Of a DNA stretch of 64,000 nucleotides, positions 53,937 through 64,000 are shown in pieces. How positions within the stretch are numbered: position 1 is the stretch's first letter; every line of letters begins with the position of its first letter. The notes beneath the pieces were generated by a model that was not told the origin of the DNA, made no database searches, and saw nothing but the letters and a program-made list of their open reading frames with translations. The translations under genes were made by a program, and so were the position numbers. This stretch comes from Astrothelium macrocarpum (lineage: Eukaryota > Ascomycota > Dothideomycetes > Trypetheliales > Trypetheliaceae). The stretch spans positions 62,001 to 126,000 of the forward strand of contig JAGEMR010000075.1 of NCBI GenBank assembly GCA_021030915.1, read 5' to 3'.

Positions 53937-55795
53937 ACGTGGTTACCAAGCGAGTCGGACACCCAAGCGAGTCGGACACTTTCCGCGATTCTTACAACAA
54001 AACCCGATCATATATCAATCACAATAATCAAAATTCATATAAATTAATCAGAATTTTCTTTAGAAGAGATTATTATAATTTTCTGATAAATTCGCGTATT
54101 ATATTTAGATTTATCATATTATTTATATCATTTTTTTCATGTTTTTATTTTCATTCGTTGATCGTTATTTTTAAATAATTTATTTTTTATTGATCGTATA
54201 ATATTTTTCTGATTTATTAAATTCTGATTATTTTGAAAAAAAAATGATTTTTTTTTTTAATCGATTTTTTGAAATTCTCCGATATTTATTAAAAATTTCA
54301 TTCATTTTATGAAATAATGAAATTTCTTCTTTCAGAAGAATAATCTGATATATAATTTATTATATATTTTTGATAATTTGATCAATTTTAATAAAAATTG
54401 ATATTGATAAATTATTATAATATTATATAATTCGATTTTTAATAAATTCAGATTATAAAATTATTTTGATAGAATTTTATGATATTTTTAATTTTCATAA
54501 AAATAATAATTCTGATAAAAATTCTGAAAATATAAAAATATATAATTTAATATCAAATTAAAAAATTATATTTTTTGGATTATAAAAAATAAAATTTATT
54601 CTTCTAAAATTTATTTAAATATTTTTTATAATAAAAATTTTTTTAAATGCGGTTATAAATATTAGAAAGAATTCGGCCTTGATGATATATATAATATACG
54701 CCCGAATAAAATCCTCAATTTAATGTCCGTATATTCTTTTTAATGAATTAAAATATCTAATATCAAATAACTGAAATATATGAGATGAATGAGAAAATAT
54801 ATAAAATATTAGAATTTTATTCTTTTTATAATAGAATTCAAAATTGATTAAATGATGATTTTCGTATCCATCTAAAATTAGAAATTGATATTATTCAATA
54901 ATATATAATTTTATATATTTATCAAAATATTTTATTCATTTTAGATCAATTTCATTTATTATTTAATCATTATTATTTAAAAAAATGATCCAATCTAATA
55001 GAATTATATAATTTTCATATCAATTGATAAAATGATTTTTATTTATAATCATCAAAAATGATAGAATCGTCTAATTTTGAAAATTAATTCTTTAAATCAT
55101 TATAATCCATTTTTGATTATCAGATTGAATTAATTTAGATTTTTTATATTAATCTATATACGTAATTATTATAATGAAGAAGATAATATTTATTATAAAA
55201 TCAGTCTTATCAAAATTAAAAATATCAATTATATTCATATCATATTTGACTATTATATTCGATATAAAAGAGAATCAGTCTCTGATAAATATAGGATTTT
55301 CGTATGAGGCCTTTTAAAAATCATATTTACACGTAAAATATATCTTAAATTCAGAATATCGTTTAATAAAATTAGAAATCCAATTATATCTAATATATAT
55401 CATATCACGTTAAATCAATAATCAATTAATTATATTTTATATATATAAAATTCTGAATGAATATCTTTAGAAATCCAATTTAAGAATAAAATTTTTAATA
55501 CACGATTTTTTTATATTATAAAATTTTCATGAATTGGATATTTTATTATTATATAAGAATTTATTATAATATCAGTCATATAATATTGAATATAAAATAT
55601 TATAAAATTTTATAATCTTTCGAATATTAAAATTTTGATTTTTTTTAATAGCGTTTAAGATAAGAATAATTCTATTTTTTTTTAAAGAGGATTCTATGTG
55701 TTGTTGCGGAGAAAAATGTTGTCAAAGTTGAAAGATTGAATTGTCGCGGAAAGTGTCCGACTCGCTTGGGTGTCCGACTCGCTTGGTAACCACGT
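53937..55795 (-). mobile_element. Fot1/pogo-like DNA transposon 2, RIP-damaged, transposase on the minus strand
   Basis: The 1859 bp element is flanked by TA. Its 52 bp TIRs, beginning ACGTGGTTACCAAGCGAGTC, are identical at the two ends (53937-53988 and 55744-55795) and contain two tandem CAAGCGAGTCGGACAC units. On the minus strand the ruined interior still reads like a pogo transposase: WISNFIKRYSEFKIYFTCKYD, then a region resembling xIRDWFxLxxN, NIIDIFNFDKTDF (first catalytic Asp region, near 55200-55220), and KLIQSDNQKWIIM. Stops are scattered through it. Confidence 0.9.
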
Positions 55796-56798
55796 TATTC
55801 AAAATCGTTTAATATAATATTTCATTATATAATATATATAATATAAATGAAAAGGATTTTATTATAAATCAATTTTCGAAATATCGTTATATATTTAATA
55901 AAATAATATATAAATAAAATCTTTTTTAAAAATCAAATATAAATAATACGATATTATTCTTTTCATTCATTTATAATATTTAATCCAATTTTATACAGAG
56001 TTTTTGATTTCAATATATAAATTCTATTATTTATAAATATAATATTATATCATTTTCATTAAATTAAATAAATAATATAATTGAATTAATTTAATTTAAA
56101 AAAATATTCGATAAAAGTAACAAAAATAAAATTAATAATAATTTAAAATAAAAATTATTCATATTAAATGATCATAAATTTTATTTTATAATAAAATTTT
56201 TTAATTATTATTATTTTTTTTCATTCAATTTATCAATTTTAATTATTAAATATAAATTTATTTAGATTAATAATGTATTATTATAATATCGAATTAAATA
56301 AATGAATTCAATATATATAAATTATAATTATATTAAATATAATTGATTTTTTTTTATTATTTTAATCGATATATAAAAAAATATTTATATTTTAAAATAT
56401 TATTAATAAATGATTCAAAATAAAATTTCATTCATTTAATTTATTAATTATATTTATTCAGATTAATATTCGATATATTCAATATCTTTCAAATCAATTC
56501 ATAAATTTAAATATTTCAATTACAATCATTATACAATATTAAAAATAATTTTATAAATATTTAAATATTTATATAAATTCATCATAATAAAAAAAATTCG
56601 ATCAATTTCAAATATCAATTCTCAAATAGAATATATAATTCAAATTTTTAAAAATAAAAAATATAAATTTTTAAAAAATAATCAAATTCAAAAAATAATA
56701 AATAAAATATCGAAAATAATTGAAAATATTTTTTGAATATGATAAAATACAATTTTTCAATTCTAATAAAATAACATTCGTTTATGAATTATAATAAT
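55796..56798. other. AT-rich, gene-free DNA
   Basis: About 1 kb of very low GC between element 2 and the foldback unit. No inverted termini or readable protein traces are evident; it is probably an older saturated repeat. Confidence 0.5.
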
Positions 56799-57640
56799 TG
56801 TTATGATCCTAGGTATCCTTGGGGTCAAATCTACTTGAGATCAAGGTGGCTTCTGAAATGAATCGGTAAAGGACTGAATTTAACAAAGAATATTGATTTG
56901 ATAATTCAAAATTCTATTTAAAACATTATCAAAAACTAATTTAAAAAATGATTTTAAATATAATAAGATTATAATAATCGTATTACGTTTTTATATATTA
57001 ATATATTCATTTGATTCAGATTCTGAATCTTCTGAATCAGAAATTAATTTTTTTAATTCAAATTTTGAATTTTCTAAATCAGAAATTGATTCTTTTGATT
57101 CAGATTCTGAGTCTTCTGAATCAGAAATCGGATATACGTCGAATATACACGGTTTTTATAATGATTTTAATATTATCTTTATTAGAATCACCACGGGGAT
57201 CGTATATATCCGAAATATAACCAACCTCTGATTCAGAAGATTCAGAATCTGAATTAAAAGAATTAATCTCTAATTCAGAAAATTCAGAATCTGAATTAAA
57301 AGAATTAATCTCTAATTCAGAAAATTCAGAATCTGAATTAAAAGAATTAATCTCTAATTCAGAAAATTCAGAATCTGAATTAAAAGAATTAATTTCTGAT
57401 TCAGAAAATTCAAAATCTGAATCAAATGAATATATTAATATATAAAAATATAACACGATCATTATAATTTTATTATATTCAAAATTAATCTCTAAATTAG
57501 TCTTTGATAGCGTCTTCAGTAGATCTTTGAATTACCAAAAATCATATCATTTCTTATTAATTCAGTCTTTTACCGACTCATTTCAGAAGCCATCTTGATC
57601 CCAAGTAAATTTAATTCCAAAGGTATTTAGGATCATAACA
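56799..57640 (-). repeat. 842 bp foldback unit with LTR-like ends
   Basis: It begins TGTTATGATCC at 56799 and ends with the reverse complement at 57640. The two arms are homologous for at least 250 bp inward (tggcttctgaaatga near each end, then a shared AT-rich part and a Ser/Asp/Glu-coding part) and meet near 57175. Minus-strand sequence just outside the right end is a purine run (AAAAGAAAAAGA), the position of a polypurine tract before a 3' LTR, so it may be a retrotransposon LTR read on the minus strand. It could also be two inverted copies joined. Confidence 0.6.
57222..57430 (-). repeat. 42 bp tandem repeats encoding 14-residue units
   Basis: About five copies of a 42 bp unit (minus-strand product EFSELEINSFNSDS per unit) lie in the right arm of the foldback unit. 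Two to three diverged copies lie in the opposite orientation at 57012-57125 in the left arm. Confidence 0.85.
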
Positions 57641-60008
57641 ATCTTTTTCTTTTAAACACATGATCTTATGTGTTTATATATCTTGATGACGTGTCCGTGA
57701 TCATTATGACTTTTCGCATTTTCAAAATTTGTTTTTTTCTTTCCTTCGTTCGTCGCGAACAATATTTATTGAAATTGTTTTCTATTTCTATCATCATACA
57801 TTTTTATCGCGAATATATTCAGAATGATCGAATCTATCATTTAATTCAAAATTCGAAAAAATATACCGAATATATTAATAAAATAATATTTTATAATTTG
57901 ATTATTTTAAACTGAATATTCGAAAAAATTAATATTCAAATGAATCGGTTATAAAATGAAATATAAAAAATTATAATACGAATAACGCGTTTGAATTCGC
58001 AAATAAATTTATTATAATAAAAATAATAAAAATAATAAAATTTAATTATTCAAAAAATATAAAATATAAAAAAAATTTATATTAATAAGATAATAAATTC
58101 GATATAATAAAATATGATAAATGAAATTTTTGAAATTCCGAATTTTAATACATCGTTTTTGAATTTTTTTTTTTTGAATTATTTTAATAATAATATTTCG
58201 AAAATTATTAATAATTCTTTTAAATGATTTTTTAAAATTCTTTTAATTTTATTAATTAATCTTTTTTAATATAATATTTTTTGATCTTTTTCTGATATTT
58301 TTTTAAAATTATTATAATTTCTTATATATTTTTTGATGACGAATATTTTTTTCATTTTATTAAATATTTATAATTACGATAATTCATGATTTTTTTAATT
58401 TTAAATTCGTTTTTTTTTTTTTAATTTAAAATAAAATATTTTTTAATATAATATTATTATATTTATTAATTGAAATAAAAATATATAAAATATTGAATAA
58501 ATTTTAATATCTGATGATAATTTTAATTTAAAATTTATTGATTCTTTTTATTTTTATATTAAAAATAATCCGATTTTGATTAATTCTAATTTTTTAATTA
58601 ATAATTTATTTTTAAAATTTGTTGTGAATAAATATATTTTATTTTTTTTTTAATTAAAATTTATTCATTTTAAAGATATTAATTTTTTTATTTTTGATTA
58701 ATATTTATTAATTATTTTTTTTAATATTTTTTTATATTTATATCAAAATTTTTAATTTTTATAATATATTTTATTATATTTGATTTGAAAATATTTTTAT
58801 ATTTCATTTAATCCGATTTTTATTATTTTGATTTAAAATATATTTCATTAATATTTTTTATATAATTAATAACATTCTTTAATTCAATATTAATTATATC
58901 ATAAATAATAAAAATATTTAATTATTTTATTGATTATTTATATAATATTTTAAATATTATTTCAATATTTAATTTATATATTTTATTTGATCATTTATTT
59001 TTAATGATATATTATAAATATTTTTAATTTAATTTTAAATTCATTTAAAATTATTTTTTAATAAATTGATATAAGTTTTTGATTTTTATTAGATATAATA
59101 TTTAATAAAATTTCAAAATATTTGATTAATTTTTGAAATAATAATTTAATTATATGAATTATTTTATATATTCTTTTGAATTATTCAATAATAATATATT
59201 TTATTAATTTATTTATAATAATTATAATTATATTATATTTTAATTTTATTATTGAATTTTCTAATTTTAATAAATTCGTAATAAAATTCATAATAATTTA
59301 TTTAAATAATTTATCTAATAATTCTATTGATATAATTTTTTTTTTTCATTTATATATTATATTTATTTTTTTAATACGATTCGTATTTAATGATATATTT
59401 TTAAATATATTTTTTTATTCTTTTAAAATAATAATTTTATTGAATATTTTTAATAATTTATATAATTTTCGAATATTTATAAAATAATCTATTATAATAT
59501 TTTTTAATAATCTTTTTGATTTTTTTTTATAAAATTATAATCTTTTATTTTAATTATTGATTTTATTTAAAAATGATTAAAATTATATTGATTTTTTTAT
59601 AATTTTCTGATAATATATTATTTTAATTAATTTAAAAAATTATTTATTTTTTAATTTTTTTTATCATATAATTTAACTTTCGATTTAAAATATTAATTCT
59701 AAAATTATTTTATCTGATATATATTTAATAATAAATTTATATTATTTTAAAAATTCTGATTATTTAATTTATCATTAATTTAATTATTTTATTATTATAA
59801 AATAAATAAAATAATAAATTTTCAATATAAATTTTTCAATATTCTAATATAATAATTATAATAAAAAATTTTTTATTATAAATATCATAATTCTATTCTA
59901 ATTCTGAAAATTTTTTAAATAATATTTTATTTAATATCATTTTCTATTTTATATTTATTGACGTAAATATATTTTTATTATTAAATTAAATATATTAATT
60001 TTAATTTA
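57641..60008. other. Very AT-rich block, probably the ruined interior of a retroelement
   Basis: The first about 140 bp retain some GC; the remainder is near-saturated A/T with runs of T and A. Frames such as 59176-59487 encode only Ile/Phe/Asn/Leu and reflect composition. No RNA gene or conserved protein trace is readable. Confidence 0.5.
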
Positions 60009-61873
60009 ACGTATTCCACAAGCGAGCGGAACATACAAGCGAGTGGAACACGAACACCAAAAATTTACCCCATTTACTTCAACACATAATATCTGAACAT
60101 AACAATGTATATTTAATTCACAAAAAAATTCGAATATAATTTATAATTCAGGTTATTCAAAAAGATTAATTTGATACGAAAAAAAACGTGTTTATAATTT
60201 TTGACGTTTTTCGTACGATCATATATCAAAGAAATCACGGTATCCAATCTAGAATCGATACACAATCCAATTCTTTGAAATTTATAAAGATAGAAGAAGA
60301 TACGATTATATATCATATATTTGATCTTGATATACGAGAATTTTCTCCTATTTACGTCCGAATTTGAGATATCGCAGATTTATTATTCATTTCACGAAAT
60401 AAAAAAAAAATTGGAAAAAATTGGCTTATAAATTTTATCAAACGAAAGACTGAATTTAAAATAAAATTTAATCGAAAATTTGATTATCAAAAATATTTAT
60501 ATGAAAATTTTGATATAATTGAAGACTGATTCCGATTAATAAATAATATCAAAATAAAATACGATATATTGAATGAAAATATTTAGAATTTTGATGAAAA
60601 TGATTTTATAATAAAAATTATTTTAAATATTTTAAAAATTATTATTGATTCAGAAAAATATTATAAATCAAAATAAATTCAATCGGATAATTATGAATAA
60701 ATTTCGATAATTTTAAATATTAATGAAATAGATCAAATAATTCTATCTTTTATTATTTTTCAAAATAAAATCCATCAAAATTCTTGATATAACGAAAATC
60801 GATTATTATTCTAATGGCGAATTATAATTTCTGAAAATGGCTGAATAATAAATAAATTTGATATTAAATGAATTAAATATTTTAATATATATATATAAAA
60901 AGAAATTATAGATATATATCGTTTATTGATTCTAAATGAATATGAGAATCACAATTTTATAAAATTTGAAAATTTTTATAAGAAGAATAAAATAATAATT
61001 CTTTATATACCGTCATATTCGTCGTATTTTTTATAATTATTGAATGTGGATTATTTTTCGTCTTTAAAAAAGACGTATTCGCGTCAGATCGAAATTTTGA
61101 TATATAATCAGATCAATCATATTATAAAAATTGAATTTTTATCAGTTTTTATTGATACATTTAAAATATCAATTATAAAAGATCAGATTTTAGGAAATTT
61201 TAGAAATATTAGATTTATTCTTTTTAATTCATAAATAATCTTAAATAAATTAGATATTCAATTGAAGATTCTATCAGAATTATTCTTTTAAAAAATATTT
61301 TAAAAATTCAAAATATTAAAAAATATTAAAAAATTTGAATCTCAATTTATATTAGTCTTTAAAAAATTTATCAATTTTTAAAAAAATTCGTTAATTGGAT
61401 TTATTGAAATGTTGGAAATTTTTATTAAAAATGCGTAAATAATGACGTATCAATTTGAAATTATAAAAATACAAATTAAAAAATTTGAAATAATAAATAT
61501 AATTCATATAAAACATAAAATATGCAAAAAAAAACGTTTATAAATAAATGGAATTTTAAATAAAAAAGAAATTCAAAAATTAGATATCGTAAAAACTGAT
61601 AATATAAAATCTAAACGTTTGAATATTAATGAAAATAATGGAATAGAAAATAATATTATTCATCAAAGATGTTATAAAAATTGCGGAAAAATTAGATATA
61701 ATATCAGAATATATGAAAATGATAAAGAAGAAGATTCTAAATCAGATGTAAATAATATAAATAAAATTTCTGATAATGATATTGAATAATTGATGGTTTT
61801 TTGATTAAAATGGTAGCTTTTTTGGTGTTCGTGTTCCACTCGCTTGTATATTCCGCTCGCTTGTGGAATACGT
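60009..61873 (+). mobile_element. Fot1/pogo-like DNA transposon 3, RIP-damaged, transposase on the plus strand
   Basis: The 1865 bp element is flanked by TA. Its TIRs of about 55 bp begin ACGTATTCCACAAGCGAGCG and differ at a single C/T position. The plus-strand interior reads KIGKNWLINFIKRKTEFKIK, DYQKYLYENFDIIED, then NFDENDF near 60590-60606 (first catalytic Asp region). Near the end it reads RCYKNCGKIRYNIRIYENDK, a decayed zinc-knuckle-like motif seen in some fungal pogo transposases, before a TAA at 61787-61789. Elements 2 and 3 have related TIRs (ACGT start, AAGCGAG motif), so they belong to one subfamily. Confidence 0.9.
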
Positions 61874-62003
61874 TATATTGATTTTAATAATTTAATAATT
61901 TTTAATATAAAATTTTTTAAATAATTTTTTTTGAATATTTTAAATATTTTTTTTTTTTAAAAATAAATATTCTTTCATTTTTTATTAATTTTATTTATGA
62001 TTA

Positions 62004-64000
62004 GAGAGCTTCCCGCCAGCGCGCACACCCCTGCAGTGCGCACAGGCTTTCCTAATCTTGCAACTCTTGTTTCATCACCTTTTTCTCAACGAATTTTTAA
62101 TATAACAAGATAAAAATTTGCATACTATTTGAATAGATTTTATTAAATATTTTTATTGAAAAAATAATTATATAAAACGTTATGATAATCGTATACTGCG
62201 TTTAGGCCTCGAAATAGATGATTTAATTATCCTTCCTTCAATTACATCAGAAGATATTATATTTTTGCGATTTAATCAGCCAGTTTATTTAGATTTATGA
62301 GGAATTCATTTTTTGGCAGCTTTAATTTCTAAAAGAAGTTGTTTTTGCGCTATACGAGTATTTCTCACTATTTGTTTTATAGCCTATTTTATAGCCTTTT
62401 TTATAACACGCTTTTCAGCAATTCTTTCACATTCAATCTTCTCCAATTTCTCTTTTTCCTTCCTCTTTTTATTGATCTTTTTATTGATTATTTTTTGTTA
62501 TTTTATTTTGATCTCTCGCTATTCTGCGTCGTCTTTCTTTTATTACAGAATCTATATTTACAAAATTTTGACAGGACTGAAAAAGAACGTCTTATAATCA
62601 TTATCAGTTTTCATTTGATCAAATAGAGATTTAAAACTCTATTAATGACATTTTTAGATCATCATATTTTATTCAAAATAATCAATTTAATATTCGAATA
62701 TTATATTTTATATTATAATACGATTGAAATTCCGAATGAATTTTCGTATAAAAGAATTCATTTTTATACACAATTACATTCGCATATTTTTTCAATTATT
62801 TAAAATAAAATTTGAAATTAATGAATTCATTATAATTAATCTATCAGAATTCTTTTTATGATATTGATCTAATATTTTGAATATAATTTCAGAATTTTAT
62901 AAAAATAAACCGGTTTTAAATTATATTTTAAAAATATTATTTTTTATAAAAGAATCCATATATGTAGGTCAGAATAGGCCAAAAATATTCTATTAAAAGA
63001 ATTTTATAAGATTTCGAATCTTTTGAAATCAATCATCAACGTTTTATGAATATCTAATTGATAGAGAATTAAATAAATTAATATCAAATAATTATAAACG
63101 ATGAATTATATATGATGGATATATAATCATGAAAATCTTATATTAATGATATCAATTGAGAAATTGAAGATTAAAATGATTATTATGGCCATTAATCCAT
63201 AATAATTTCTAATCTCTATTATTTCTAATTTTCATTTTAATATAACGGTCAAAAATATCGATAAATCATTTAAAATTCATATTTTTATTTATTCAATTTA
63301 TTAACATATTTATAAAATAATAATGATATTTATTTATTTTAAATTAAATAATCTAATTTGATTATATATCATTCTATTTTTTGAAGATTAATTCTAGAAA
63401 TAAATAGATACCATCATAATAAATAACGTTAATGAATATTATTCAATTACGATTATTATTTTATATAACGCCAGTGATTTTATTATTTTTATAATATAAG
63501 AAAGATATTATACATTTCATTTTATTAATATAATTAATAAAGAATTCTTTTTCATTCATATTATAATGATCTTTTATTAGAATATCGTATTTTTAGAATT
63601 TTTTATCAATCTGAATAAATTTAATAATTATTTTTTAAAAAAATAGAAATTTTAAATCAATTGAAAATATTTATTAATCTCATATTAATTATCAGTCTTT
63701 TTACGGTATTGATCAAAATTTTTAAGATATAAAAAAATGAGTTCGCCGTTATGACATTTATACCATTCCGAAATCCAATTCTTTCCAGGCCAGTATTTCG
63801 ATATATCGAAGGCGAATTGATGTATCATAATAACAATAGTATATATCCCTCAATCGGCGAACCGGTTTATTTCATCTAAAAATATCCTATTTTATTCGTT
63901 ATTGAATAGGCTACAATTCTCGCGATATTCTGTTTATGAAATAGTTTCGCCGTTAAATCGCTATGTGAGAGTTTTTCGGCCGATTTCGTATTTTCTAACG
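62004..64000 (-). mobile_element. Fot1/pogo-like DNA transposon 4, left end only in the window, transposase on the minus strand
   Basis: An intact GC-rich terminus begins after a TA at 62002-62003 (GAGAGCTTCCCGCCAGCGCG) and contains repeated GCGCACA units. Minus-strand traces include a Lys/Arg/Glu-rich C-terminal segment at about 62600-62340 (RRRRIARDQNKITKNN). At about 63990-63720 the N-terminal DNA-binding part follows: YEIGRKTLTYRFNGETIS, then FAFDISKYWPGKNWISEWYK, with in-frame stops. The order shows the gene runs leftwards. The right TIR lies beyond the window. Confidence 0.75.

Noticed and set aside
57222..57430. CRISPR-like evenly spaced repeats
   Set aside because: The 42 bp units are directly tandem with no unique spacers, keep a reading frame, and the genome is eukaryotic.

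Overview
The window is nuclear DNA of a filamentous ascomycete (Pezizomycotina). Supporting signs are short GT-AG introns of about 50-190 bp, three HET-domain (heterokaryon incompatibility) genes, a PHO80-type cyclin, a Shg1 COMPASS subunit, a fungal complex I subunit, and a terminal 12 kb AT-rich block of Fot1/pogo-like DNA transposons ruined by RIP-like C-to-T mutation. Helotiales-like fungi would fit this architecture, but no marker here fixes the species.

Left part (1-20 kb), conserved genes with long spacers: the 5' end of eIF2B-delta (minus, runs off the window); a mitochondrial ribosomal protein uL15m (3 exons); a 7 kb gene-free stretch; a PHO80-like cyclin (3 exons); a multi-pass membrane protein of unknown function (3 exons); and a PQ-loop vacuolar amino-acid transporter.

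Middle part (20-37 kb), mixed: a HET protein (minus); a poorly coding repeat-bearing spacer; a membrane-anchored protein with Trp/Gln-rich helical repeats (minus, 3 exons); a CofD/UPF0052-like protein (minus, 3 exons); an AIF/FSP1-like flavoprotein (3 exons); a decayed minus-strand gene; then a compact housekeeping block in which Shg1 (minus) and a small complex I subunit (plus) share a 323 bp divergent promoter, followed by a convergent ubiquitin C-terminal hydrolase (minus).

Accessory part (37-51.5 kb): an F-box-like fragment; a 1018-residue secreted repeat protein with a proposed separate signal-peptide exon; a HET protein fused to a C-terminal membrane region (plus); a two-exon HET protein (minus); and a coiled-coil protein. 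The HET genes are of the class used in non-self recognition during hyphal fusion. Their grouping next to the transposon block is typical of fast-evolving compartments.

Transposon block (51.57-64 kb): three complete Fot1/pogo-like elements (1827, 1859 and 1865 bp), each bounded by a TA duplication and terminal inverted repeats (TIRs), one further element cut by the window end, and an 842 bp TGTTATGATCC-bounded LTR-like unit that folds back on itself. Interiors are close to saturated for C-to-T change while the element ends are intact. By eye, surviving C is almost always preceded by T (or lies in ACG), which differs from simple CpA-directed RIP.
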